Below are positions 1 through 9,895 of a stretch of 64,000 bases of DNA, in pieces (the first letter of the stretch is position 1; each line of letters opens with the position of its first letter). The DNA lies in NCBI GenBank assembly GCA_963971305.1, contig OZ020307.1:10863501-10927500 (forward strand), given 5' to 3'. Both the position numbers and the translations under genes were made by a program. The notes beneath the pieces were generated by a model. That model saw nothing but the letters and a program-made list of their open reading frames with translations. It had not been told where the DNA came from and did no database searches. The stretch is from Arcuatula senhousia. Lineage: Eukaryota; Mollusca; Bivalvia; Mytilida; Mytilidae.

Positions 1-1554
1 TCCTCAAATGAAAAGATAATAGTAAAAGAATAAAATAAGCAAAAAATTTTGATAGGTTCGTGACCTCGTTTTCAAGATAATTGACGTTAAAGTTTTGGCG
101 GGAAAAGGTTTTCTCTGCCTTTTTCATAGGTTTAGCATTAGCACAGAATAAATAGGATTTGATAAAACTTTGTCTATAACCTCTTTATCACATATTAAAG
201 ACGTTAATAACAAGAAAATAGGGGGTTCGTGGGCAAAAATTTTAACCCTATTTTGATGGTAGAATCCAGAGGATTCCGAAAAAATGACAGAAATACCAAA
301 ACAAGACCAGCGAGCATCCTTAAGTCATCAAAATTATGTACTATATTGTTTGTGTGAGGGTTAATTTATCTCGTGATGTTATCTTAAGATGTATTTAGAT
401 ACATCAAAACACATATCGTAGAAAAAAGATATAAATATAAATATGTAGTAGAATTGTAACTATAGTATATACTTTTAATCCTATAATAAATAAACAGACG
501 GCACGCAAAATTAAAAAAAATATATATATAGTTATTTACAAATCTCTCGTTCTCTAGACCTTATATTATAAATGAACAATCTCGCCGGGGTCATATATTG
601 GCAAATTAATGATATTTTATTTATTTTTTAAAGTACAATTAATGATTTGACGCGGAACATACTCGACGGAAGTGCTTTAACAAGATCAACTTCCCATAAA
701 ATGTAGTCTAAGTGAAGCCTTATAATATAGACGATTCAATCTATTTAATAGCAGAGTTTTTTTACATGACAGAATAAACACAACGGTGCTATACAATGGC
801 AATAGAATTCCCATGGAGGATTTTTATTCATACCAAGAGCAATTAATTGATAAAAGAATGTAAAGTTTGATTAGATCAGATCTCTGTTAAATTAAATATA
901 TTTAGAGTAAAGTATCCAGAAATCAAAGTTGTTCTGTCAGTTAACGTAGAAGCAAATTATAAACTTTCATACTTGAACAAAGTAATTGAGACTGTCATAC
1001 AAAGAAAACCCATCTCTAGAGCCCGATATCAGAGTACTCTACCGATAAACTTTATCTGATTTATAAAAATTATATTTCTCTGGATCTTTGGAAAGTCAGT
1101 CGTAGAATACTGATTCGATTTGCATGATGTTGTTATGTATTGTTGACTTATTGAATAAAACATAAGACATCAAGGGATTCTGCAAGGGAAAGAAAATGCA
1201 TCGGTAAAACTGAGTAAGTTAACACGTTTAGATACTTGAAATTGTAAAAAAACACTTTTGGCGTTGCTATGCCATTTTAACAATATAAAGGGGAACATTT
1301 TTTCTCATCTTCACTTCTAGACAAAAAAGATTGTAGACAAGCTCTCCCTGTTAACATCACTTTCCATTATATTGATGATGTCCTTTCACTGAATAGTTTT
1401 CAAATTTGTGACTTTCTGCATCTCATATATCTTCAGGACAACGAATTCTAGGAGGTCTGTTTTATAATAAGGTCTACATTATGAAATAGACTCTCAATGA
1501 AAACTTTCAACAAAGCATTATGACAAACATGATGAGTTCTACTTGCAGTCGTCA
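1..1554. other. Non-coding AT-rich DNA, no gene seen
   Basis: I see no convincing exon, RNA gene or repeat here. The stretch lies directly upstream of the visible receptor exons, so it may be intron of that gene. An exon encoding the M1 segment of the receptor is expected to the left of 2304, but I could not find a plausible hydrophobic exon with splice sites in this interval. Confidence 0.5.
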
Positions 1555-2040
1555 ACCTTCCCTTTTTGTGTAGCAATTGTTTGTCCACTCAGGCTTATGG
1601 AGTTTACGTATCACACTTGATTCGTTATGCCAGAGGTTGGGGGGCTCACATCGATTTCCTTTGAAGAGCATCCGTCTGGCACAAAATTGCTTACACAAGG
1701 TTATGATGCTCCTCTGTTGTTGTCTTCACTCAAAAAAAATTATGGGCGACATCGCGCACTCTGTGCTCTTTGACAAATACATGTATGGAATTTCTAATTC
1801 TCAGATGAGTGCAGATGTTGGTTTTTCATAGGGTTTTGTTTTGTCTCCTTTTATCGAATTTGACACGCTGAATTGACTATTGGCAGCGCGACGGGTGTGA
1901 TATAGCAAGAAGGAACTGCTTTCTCTTGCGGATACCTGAGTTCTCTCTCGTTACATCTTGATTGCTTTTCAGTTGTTTTTGTGTTGTCTGTTTCTTCGTG
2001 CAGGTAGGTGTTTACTGGTTTTGTTTGACGTTCGGATAAC
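1555..2040 (+). repeat. Interspersed repeat family A, degraded copy
   Basis: Diverged copy of a repeat that recurs in this window at about 7780-8130 (minus), 38270-38600 (plus), 41130-41660 (plus) and 57905-58140 (minus). Shared blocks include CCCTTTTTGTGTAGCAAT, a CAGATG...GATGTTGGTTT block, and a block around AGCAAGAAGGAACTGCTT. An 84-codon ORF at 1577-1831 lies inside this repeat and is not treated as a gene. I see no transposase or reverse transcriptase coding, so the family is left unclassified. Confidence 0.6.
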
Positions 2041-2142
2041 CCAGTGGTACCTCTTTTTCTTTCCTTAAATATTCTTTAAAAATATATTCCTCATACATTT
2101 GTTAACTTTACTTTAAGTAAATTGTATGGAACATTTTTTTCA

Positions 2143-2190
2143 GACCACAGTTTTCATCGTTCCGATTGTTGTAGTTTATTTTGTTGTTAT
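2143..2190 (+). repeat. Partial duplicate of the exon-1 splice acceptor
   Basis: The stretch starting CAGACCACAG at about 2148 closely resembles the real acceptor and first ~40 bases of the receptor exon at 2301-2345 (CAGACCACAAG...). A weaker third likeness lies near 2255-2285. These look like decayed local duplications of the intron-exon boundary. The upstream copy loses similarity to the coding sequence after about 45 bases, so it is probably not a functional alternative exon. Confidence 0.45.
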
Positions 2191-2303
2191 TTTATATCAC
2201 CACTAGTTTTTATCATTCCTTTCGTCCATGTTGATTTTTCTTGTTCTCTACAAGTTTTCATTATTTTAATCGGTCTAGTATTATCTTTTGCTATCTATTT
2301 CAG

Positions 2304-2524
2304 ACCACAAGTTTTCCTTGTTCCGATCGTTCTGGTTAATATGGTCCATGTTATTTGGTGCCTCAGTATCTACTGACAACCCGAGAGGAGGAGCTAGCAG
2401 GTTTATGACCAATGTCTGGGCCCTGTTCGCTCTGGTCTTTCTGGCTAGTTATACTGCTAACTTGGCTGCCTTTATGATTACCAAAGACGAGTACTACAAA
2501 CTTTCTGGAATCACAGATTGGAGG
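2304..2524 (+). CDS. Receptor exon a: pore loop, M3 and start of the S2 linker
   Basis: The acceptor CTATCTATTTCAG ends at 2303 and the donor GGTAAATA starts at 2525. The exon begins at codon position 2 and ends on a complete codon. It encodes the re-entrant pore loop ([12 protein letters not shown]), the NPRGG turn, M3 with [11 protein letters not shown], and the linker [12 protein letters not shown]. Gly and Ala at 2357-2362 occupy the N-site positions. The preceding exon, expected to carry M1, is not identified. Confidence 0.9.
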
Positions 2525-5500
2525 GTAAATAAACGAATTGTCAAGTTGTAAAGTAACCAATGAGAACCGCCAATACTGGTATTCAGTGATGGAGTCTGTC
2601 ATTGAAATACAAAGCAGTATAAAGCAAAGATTTCAGTGTTTAGGAATGAAGCTTCCCAATTCAAGTTCCCAGTCCATAATCATCCATCTTTTTAGGAAGA
2701 AAAGGCAATTACATGTGTTCTTAGAAAATGCAAAAACTGATGAAAGAATGATGAATCTTTTGGTTTGATTTGCTGTACTCCACTTGCAATAGAATCTATT
2801 AGTAGTCTTGATAGTCTTTTTCCAAAACTTATTTGAAAACCTTTATTCATTTCAGTTACGAAATCCTTACTCCATGAAGCCTCCGTTTAGATTTGCTACA
2901 GTCCCAAATGGAAGCACGGAGGAAAACTTACGTCAGAACCACGAGAGGATGTTTACATACATGAAAAAATATAACAAAGATACCGTGGCCTTAGGGATAC
3001 AGGCGTTAAAGGCACAGTAGGTTTAAATAAGAACATGTACATTATTTTATAATACATTCTTAAAAGCATGCAATATACTAAAAATCACTAAATATATAAA
3101 ATCATTAAGATCATGTAAGATCAGAACTTATTATTGGTCAATAAAGTTTATCAAAAATGACAGTAGAAATTATTTGTGTTTTACTATATAAAAAAATCTA
3201 TAAGTAATGCCTATGGCTCGATTCTTCTATAGTGTAAGCCTTGAAGTATAGAGATACGTCTAAAGCATTATATCTCTGTACAATTTGTTATGGATATAAT
3301 TTTTTTTCTTTGAATTTATATCTATCCTCGCTAGGACACCATTAGTTAATATTAAGTACTTTATGTTTTTGTGTATCCTTTGTAAATAGTCAGCTTTTTT
3401 TTATACTTACCCGTTATCTATATAAAGCATTAAGTTGATGTTCAAATCTCTGAAGATTCATTCAAAATAAAGACTTAGCAATAAATTGAAAGTAAACGTT
3501 TTATTTATTTCTTTGTAAGAGAAATTGACGCCTTCATTTACGACGCCACGCCATTAGAATATCAAGTCGGTATAGACAAGGATTGTAATTTGATCACAGT
3601 AGGAGAACGATATGCTATGACGGGCTATGGCATCGGTGTCCCTAAAGAATCCGATCTCATGGCAGAGATCAATGAAATTATATTACAGCTCCAAGAAAAT
3701 GGTAAAAATCGTTCTCTAAAGAAACATTTTATATATATTAGTCTGATTTTTATAGGTTCTTATAGTGCAAATGTAGATTTGTTACGAAATCTTCACAAAT
3801 TCTCAGAAATCAAACTTTCTACAATGTCTTTGGAAAATAACAAAAAAGCGCTTGGTGATTGCGATTCCACGGAACTTGTGCTTATCCTAATATAATTACA
3901 TCACGTCGCTACGTTTACGACCAAGTAAATAAGATAATAACATAACTGAAATAAAAACGGAACAGAGTGTTAAAATTGAATTACCAAATATAGCTACCTA
4001 ATCTAATAGTTACTTTCATTGTTATTTAAACACAGTTTAAACATAGAACAACGGTTGAACACGTTATTCAAACCTCAATGTTCAATTGACGAAATCGTTT
4101 TTCTGACATGAATAAACCTGTGGTAAATAATCGAATGAAAATACAAAATATAATAATGATATATAGTTTATGATAAGACTAAAGGTTTTTAGCCACATCA
4201 ACTTATGAGAACGCATCTAAGGTAAATTTAGACCATATAATGTAATGACCTTTTTATATATGTTTAGGTGAATTGGAGAGACTGAGGAAATTTTGGCTAG
4301 CAGGTGCTTGTCATCGAAAACAAAAACGTGGCCAGCACAGCCGGACGATAGGAATCCTGAACTTTACTAGCGCGTTTATTCTCCTGGCAGGTGGTATGCT
4401 GCTCGGAAGTCTTTTGCTACTGATAGAACATTTATATTTCAAGTTTGGGAGACGCTGCCTGAAGAAGTACGACCGAGCAGGATGTTGTGCTCTTGTCAGT
4501 CTGGTATGTTAATATTACTCTTTTTTTCATCTTTTTTTATATTGATGGGTGGGTTATAAGCAGAGTAGCTGTAGCCTAACATATATGTGCATAAAAGACC
4601 ACCACCTCAGCTACATGTAATCTAATTTTACTATATCTTTCTATCATCGAAGTCTCACAGCTTAATGTATATTTTTTCATATAAGGATGTCAATTCATTA
4701 TCATTCTATGTAACAAGTAGATTTCTAAATAATTATTCTTTAGAATAAAATGACAAAAGTATGTTATAACTAAAAAAATGGATAGAAATAAGTTTAAAAT
4801 CAAAGTTTAAGATAAAACAATTTCTTTTCATATTTTACTAAATCTTAAAACTTGAAACGCCACTCCTTTTACACCTTTCCCGACATCAATACTGATGGGA
4901 GCTTATACTATCGTTTAATTTTGATACAGAGTATGGGCCAATCTTTGAACTTTGAACAGTCGGTGAGAGAAGCAATGGATATTCATAAGAAACATAAATG
5001 TAAAAATGCATTCTGTGAACTCCAGATTTGGAAAACGAAACACGAGCTAGATTTATCAATCTTGAAAATTGAAAAACTACAAAAACAACTAAGGTGAGTT
5101 GTTTAAGCTGTATCATTAAACGTCTAAATCATAAAAGTTCAAGGATTTACAAAATTATTAATTGTAAAAACCGAATACACTAACAATGATGGTATAATTT
5201 ATATGTAGACTTTTATCACATGACTAGCAGACATACAACACAACTATGTTATGGTTATAAATGTCATGCAATGTACCAGCTACTTTTGTTGATCGATCAT
5301 AAACTTTTGCTTGAATTTCTGTAGGGTATTGGCTGCTGAAAGAGGGACTTCTAACACAACAGAACACAAATTAAACGGAACACTGGGAAACTGTTTAAAT
5401 AAGAGTATTCAAATACACGACACTTCCGAAAATAGACAAATTCAACAACCTTGTGTGGCATATGATAACTCTAAAGAAACAAAAACGCATTCTGACAGCG

Positions 5501-5697
5501 AAGAAGCAACGAAATTTAAAAGTTCTGAATATGAAAAACCTCGATGGAGCAGGCGTTCATTAAAACGATCGCCGAGTTATACGAACGCTGTGATGATTGA
5601 TCTCCCAGGTAATAACCAATCACAAAACGCCAAATTTGATGGCGGGAATTATTACGTCAGACTTCCAACACAGAACCCGGATGATTCTATCACATGA
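2304..5697 (+). CDS. NMDA-type ionotropic glutamate receptor subunit, GluN2-like, 3' part of the gene (six exons)
   Basis: Six exons, joined as 2304-2524, 2856-3016, 3520-3701, 4268-4503, 4930-5093 and 5325-5697, encode about 444 residues ending at a TGA. Every junction has AG/GT borders and the codon phases agree throughout. The order is pore loop (residues ~8-30), M3 with the gating motif SYTANLAAF, the second ligand-binding half, M4 ([12 protein letters not shown]...), then a cytoplasmic tail of about 220 residues. NGSTE and FIYDA match the glutamate-contacting positions of GluN2. Glycine-binding GluN1 lacks the Thr and has Trp for the Tyr. The family forms glutamate- and glycine-gated cation channels in neuronal membranes. 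The pore is odd: Gly-Ala replaces the usual Asn-Asn. The amino-terminal domain, S1 and M1 exons are missing from view. Assignment to the NMDA class is firm. GluN2 against a divergent invertebrate NMDA class is less certain, because parts of the pore and M3 linker look GluN3-like. Confidence 0.9.
2856..3016 (+). CDS. Receptor exon b: S2 ligand-binding segment with the GSTE motif
   Basis: The acceptor TTCATTTCAG ends at 2855. The donor is read as GTAGGT at 3017, which avoids the in-frame TAG at 3018-3020 and leaves a CA overhang that the next exon completes as CAA. It encodes [20 protein letters not shown] followed by TEENL, very close to the GluN2 S2 consensus. The Ser and Thr of GSTE are the agonist-carboxylate contacts known for GluN2. 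Confidence 0.9.
3520..3701 (+). CDS. Receptor exon c: S2 ligand-binding segment with DAFIYDA
   Basis: The acceptor is TTTCTTTGTAAG ending at 3519, and the donor GGTAAAAAT has GT at 3702. It opens with [14 protein letters not shown], whose YDA contains the Asp that binds the glutamate amino group in GluN2. It continues through [20 protein letters not shown], the conserved second half of lobe 2. Another AG one step downstream would break the frame, so this acceptor is preferred. Confidence 0.88.
4268..4503 (+). CDS. Receptor exon d: end of S2, M4 and start of the tail
   Basis: The acceptor TATATATGTTTAG ends at 4267 and the donor GTATGTTA starts at 4504. It encodes [15 protein letters not shown], equivalent to the GluN2 E-E-L...W-L-G-C-H motif with the conserved Cys, then M4 ([20 protein letters not shown]) and the juxtamembrane [14 protein letters not shown]. 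The match to GluN2 around W-L-G-C-H and EHL is a main reason for the GluN2-like call. Confidence 0.9.
4930..5093 (+). CDS. Receptor exon e: cytoplasmic tail, charged and helical
   Basis: The acceptor TTTTGATACAG ends at 4929 and the donor AAGGTGAGTT has GT at 5094. It encodes [17 protein letters not shown], a basic HKKHKCK stretch, and [20 protein letters not shown], a leucine/isoleucine heptad-like segment that could form a short coiled coil. The pyrimidine tract of the acceptor is modest, so the 5' boundary is less certain than the others, but phase fits on both sides. Confidence 0.75.
5325..5697 (+). CDS. Receptor exon f: terminal exon, end of the C-terminal tail
   Basis: The acceptor TTTCTGTAG ends at 5324. 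The single base it contributes completes AGG from the previous exon. It encodes ~123 residues of low-complexity, polar tail and stops at TGA 5695-5697. RRSLKRSPS near 5550-5580 is a plausible basophilic-kinase phosphorylation site by motif only. The protein ends DDSIT, which lacks the terminal hydrophobic residue of the class I PDZ ligand found in vertebrate GluN2 subunits. The tail is much shorter than in vertebrate GluN2A/B. Confidence 0.82.
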
Positions 5698-6060
5698 TCT
5701 TCTTTTAAATATTTGTTTGGATAGTGCATATTTTTAAAAGTACATATTTGCATTTTACGTAGTTTATCAACTGATGAGGAAGAGTAAGTGAAAAACGAAA
5801 TTGTACTGTCTTTATTTATTTAAATAAGAACCCTCGAGAGCTTGTTACTTTGATTTCTCGCTTATGATATCATTATTTCTTACATGTATGTTAAAGAAAA
5901 AGGTGTAACTATATTTTGTGGGGATGAAAATGAGTTATAACCTAACAAATTTAAAGTTTTTTTGAACTAATAGAACAATTTTGTAAAGGATTAAGAATTG
6001 AACGATTTGTTTAAAGATACACTATCAGTTGATTGGATAAGGAACGTGAATAAACTGTTT
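5698..6060 (+). other. Probable 3' UTR of the receptor gene with a polyadenylation signal
   Basis: AT-rich sequence follows the stop codon without further exon signals. AATAAA at 6049-6054 is the first canonical polyadenylation hexamer after the stop. Another lies near 6502-6507, so the UTR could extend about 450 bases further. The choice between them cannot be made from sequence alone. Confidence 0.45.
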
Positions 6061-6770
6061 TCTGTATAATGCCTTTCTCTAATTGTAAATATTAGAGTTC
6101 AACTGTGTTTCTGAGATATGTCTAAAGACATACATTTTTCAAAAATGTATTAGGATGTTTTAAAACATCGATGTTGTATTATATGCTATGATTTGAACTT
6201 TTATTCTTTTGTGGAAATGGATTGTTCTATGATGAGTTTTTATCTTTATTATGTAGTTTATAACTGATTCTAATGCCTTGTGTAAAATCTTATATGTATA
6301 AATGATACTTCGTACAACTTTACCGCGCAAAGTTTCAATTTGATAAAAAAAAAGAATTTAAGGGTAACAGCTTGTACATAATTTTTTTCTTTTAAGACAA
6401 ACTAGTCTTTAGAATATTTAAATTATGTTTTTGAATTGCTTTTAATTGTCATATTTGAACACACATATATTGGTTGATAGGATGTATAGGGATATGAATA
6501 TGAATAAACCATTTTACAGATATTTATATATGTATTTATCTTTATAAAGACAAATCATTTGAAATGAAATTGACAAACATCACGGCCATCTAACATTCAC
6601 AACAAAATATTGAAAAAAATCGTAATCCTAACCCAAAAAATAGCGCAACCCAATCATAACCTTTACCATAAGTATCGCTAAGGTATTCTTGGAATTGAAT
6701 CCCTCTATTAACGTTTAATCCCTACACATTGTAAGTTCTGGTAACGAAGAAAAGAACCATACGTACAAAC
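6061..6770. other. Non-coding AT-rich DNA, possible extended 3' UTR
   Basis: No gene or repeat is recognised. An AATAAA near 6502 could serve as an alternative polyadenylation signal for the receptor gene. A TATATATG stretch near 6525 is simple sequence. Confidence 0.4.
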
Positions 6771-6774
6771 TTAA

Positions 6775-6945
6775 TGATAGTAACAAAATTACCCTGTTGG
6801 GCTTACCAATTTCAAGTGCTCAAGAAGAATATTAAAAATGAGAAGGACAAACCGGAGAAATTGAAAGTCACAATTGTCCCGACTTGATACAAGCATTTGA
6901 AAGAAATGGTGGGCTTAATATACAGGCTTTTATGTTGACCTTAAT
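6775..6945 (+). repeat. Interspersed repeat family C, short fragment
   Basis: Contains GACTTGATACAAGCATTTGA, which recurs almost unchanged near 47945-47965. The upstream AGAAATTGAAAGTCACAA block also resembles 47915-47935. Related copies lie at 9600-9895 and 47800-48175. No coding capacity remains. Confidence 0.5.
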
Positions 6946-7019
6946 TTAACAATAGTAATAAAATAAATTAGTGTAAATCTAATTTTGATTGCCGATTAAA
7001 TGTTGTAGTTAGATAAACG

Positions 7020-7185
7020 TTTGACGTCAATTATTTTACAACAGGAAAATTAACATTGAAAGGTTTAACGTTAATGTTAAATACAATAAATTAACGTTAA
7101 AATTCTAACATTAAATTTAAAGTTAAATTAGTATTACATTAACGTTGAATATCAGTGTTAATCTAGTTTTAGTTAATTAAACTTT
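7020..7185. repeat. Low-complexity block rich in TTAACGTTAA-like palindromes
   Basis: TTAACGTTAA-type words (TTTAACGTTAATGTTAA, ATTAACGTTAAAATT, ATTAACGTTGAA and variants) recur about every 20-40 bases. They make a short, degenerate, self-complementary region. It may be a decayed minisatellite. Confidence 0.45.
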
Positions 7186-7779
7186 AAGATAAAGTACTTG
7201 TGTAGGTAAAATTAAGCTTATCTAAGGGTCAGATATTGCCACACAAGTCAACACAGGTGCGAGACGCATAAGGGAATCTTTCATGACCATTCCCGTTAAA
7301 AAGCCAAAAATAAGTTGAAACACAAATTATATATATATTTTTTTAACAAATTGCCGATATCGAATATTTTCTTATTGGTTATGGTGTCATGTTGGGTAAA
7401 TAATACGAATGTTTTGCATGCCCTTGCATATGAGTTATGACAGAAGCAAACAACCCACCAAAGAGACGAAGACAGCATCTGCATATAAAAATATTCAAGA
7501 CAAATAATACAAAAACGAAACACATAGTGTAGCTAAAACAAACATTATAAATGTCCAACTGCAATCAGTAATGTGATCTGAGCTCAAGGCGAAAAAAGTG
7601 GACTCAGGTGCACCACAAGCTGGATTTAACATACATTCACGTGGCCATCAATCAACCAAGTGTTGGTCAAATATGGTATAGGAGGACAATACAAATACTC
7701 TATGACAAACCAACATCGGTACTAATCTGAACACATGGTATTTTGAGTGACGACAAAACCAAGGAGAAACAGCCATGTA

Positions 7780-8130
7780 TGTGTAATAAGTGTGTGTGTC
7801 AGGCGTGGCGCTCTATCATGGAAGAAGCACCAATGGGACATTCGAGTGTCATTACTTCGAAAGGGCAACGACGAAACCGGTTAACATAAACAAGAACATC
7901 ACGGTAAAACACAAAACACAAAATCAACCGAACGGAAATCAACAACGCAAATTCAAGTCGTAACAAGAGTGAACTCAGGTGCTCCGGAAGAGTAAGCGGC
8001 TCCTGTCCACCATAGCACAACCGTCGTGTTTCTTATTTCCAATTAAGTGTGCCAAATCCGGTAAAGGAAGACAAAACAAACCTCCATGAAACCAACATCT
8101 GCACTCATTTAAGAGATAAAAATCCCATAT
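7780..8130 (-). repeat. Interspersed repeat family A, minus-strand copy
   Basis: The reverse complement matches the copy at 38270-38600. Shared blocks are GAGTGAACTCAGGTGCTCCG, ACATTCGAGTGTCATTACTTC, AACAACGCAAATTCAAGTCG, and the block around CCAACATCTGCACTCATTTA. A 73-codon minus ORF (7799-8020) lies within it and is a shadow of the repeat. Confidence 0.6.
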
Positions 8131-9270
8131 TGTCTACGAGTGCACGGTGTCTACCGTAAAATCTATTGAGTGAAGACAGCAACCGTGGTACATTTGGATG
8201 ACCCTGCAATGAAGTTTGTATGGGTTTTTATCTAATTTAGGAATCCAATACAGGGATGGAATGTCATCATTGTCAGCACCAACAAAGAGCCTGAAGGAGG
8301 AAATGACATATTTGTGATTGTCGAGTTAAGAACAAATCAAATGAACAAATTTTGAAACTAAGATACATGATATATCCACAAGCCTTGGAATTATGAAGCA
8401 GTTAAGGTACTCAAACTATATAAGCTGGATCGGACGGATTGTTACTACACAAAAAACTCGACGATGGAAAAGTTGTAGTTATCACGTTTGACGTCGAGCA
8501 TTGTACAAACATAGGAGGTTAATTTCATTATAAAGCAGACTTCTTCGAATCTTAAGTGGCCCCAGTCTCAAGCTCCTGTGGGTATATCAGAAGCAGAAAG
8601 TCAAAGTGTATACACACCTGCCGTTGACACAAGACGTCTTTAAAAATCACAAAAGCAAATATTTTTGAAAAGTAAAATATTCGTCTCATTTGTCGTATAT
8701 TTTTTAAACTGAGAGGATCACCGAACCAAATTTGATATACAAAATCAAGAATGACATCGAGAAAGTAGAAATGGTGTTTTTTTATCTTTAACTACGAGAA
8801 CGAACTCTGTTGTTGCTGCAAGCGATCAATTCAAATTTGGTAACGGTACATCTGTACTCATCTGAGAGAATCCCATACTTTCTACGACTACATGATTTCT
8901 TTAGCGCAGACAATAATCGAGGAGTAACATAACCCCGTGTTAGCAATTTTGTGCCAAAAGTAACCCTCTTTGAAGGACAGCATCGTAAGTCCAACAACCT
9001 CTAAAATTCAGCTGTGATATGTAAACTCTATGAGATGTTGTTACACAAGAAGGGAAAGTTTATGAATGTAATGACAGCAATGAGGCAATGACATTTGTGT
9101 TAACGTTAGGTCTTTGGTTAAAGTATACCATAAGTGTCTGTTTCGAGGTAAAGATCTCAATACGAAGCCGGCATCCTAGATCCGTAGTGCTATTCATTTA
9201 AACTTCCTGCTTATATATCAGACGGAAAAAGTCAAGGGTTTTGATTGAAATGACATTATCAATATAATGA
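8070..9270. repeat. Degenerate repeat cluster with internal direct duplication
   Basis: Two diverged copies of the same arrangement follow one another. CTGCACTCATTTAAGAGA...CCCATATTGTCTACGA at ~8099 is echoed by CTGTACTCATCTGAGAGA...CCCATACTTTCTACGA at ~8851. An AAGC...ATGAAGCAG...TATATAAGCTG...GTTACTACACAA block at ~8385-8455 is echoed at ~9000-9060, with a further relative near 32270-32370. Probably a decayed mobile element with a local duplication. Confidence 0.45.
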
Positions 9271-9589
9271 AGGTGAGGTTAAAAGATCGCGCTAGTCTTT
9301 GATCTTTTTTTAAACCTAGAAGAGATTGTTGTTAGAAGCCTGGTTCTTAGGAATGAAATATCAAATCAGCAAGCAAAGGTGCACAATTAGTTCACATTAG
9401 AATGCCGATTGTCTGCTGATGAAATGGACCATTAACAACGGAATAAGTAAAACAATTGGACATCAGACTGAAAGTAGTCTTCAATGTTTAGCTCCAGTGG
9501 TCTTTATTTTAATTAAAAGTAACTTCAAATTAATTGCAGTTTGTGCACATATGTGTTGTGGTCTCATGATCATTTACTCCGTATCCTTT

Positions 9590-9895
9590 CATAAATTCAG
9601 TACCAATCTGGGAATATAATCCAGCAAGGAAAAACAAAGCCAAGCAAAGACGCAATGGAGAAATGGGAAACCGCAATTTTAAAATACATTTTTGGTTAAA
9701 CCAGGTTTTATGGCGCCAAGTATTCCTCTTACATTGCAATCTAAGGGTCCAGTAACAAAAAACACAACAATGTTTCGATACAAAATAGGTGTGCTCGAGG
9801 TAAATATTGCATTGCGACAAACAGCAGAAAACTAAGAAAAATAATCACATATCATTTCGTCTGAAATAATTTGAACTTTAATACGAGTACCTGAC
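9590..9895 (+). repeat. Interspersed repeat family C copy
   Basis: Matches the copy at 47800-48175 across CTCTTACATTGCAATCTAAG (CTTCCATTGCAATCTTAAG there), the following AGTAACAAAAAACACAACAA region, and a distal ATCATTTCGTCTGAAATAAT block (ATCATTTCGTTTGACATAAT there). It ends shortly before the large satellite. Confidence 0.55.

Noticed and set aside
1577..1831. 84-codon ORF as an upstream receptor exon
   Set aside because: Its translation has no receptor features, it lies in repeat family A, and it lacks a phase-compatible donor into the exon at 2304.
2122..2376. 84-codon hydrophobic ORF as the M1 exon
   Set aside because: It runs through the intron and the duplicated acceptor in a frame different from the receptor; the hydrophobicity comes from T-rich sequence.
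9530..9820. 96-codon minus-strand ORF
   Set aside because: It falls inside a family C repeat; other copies do not keep the frame.
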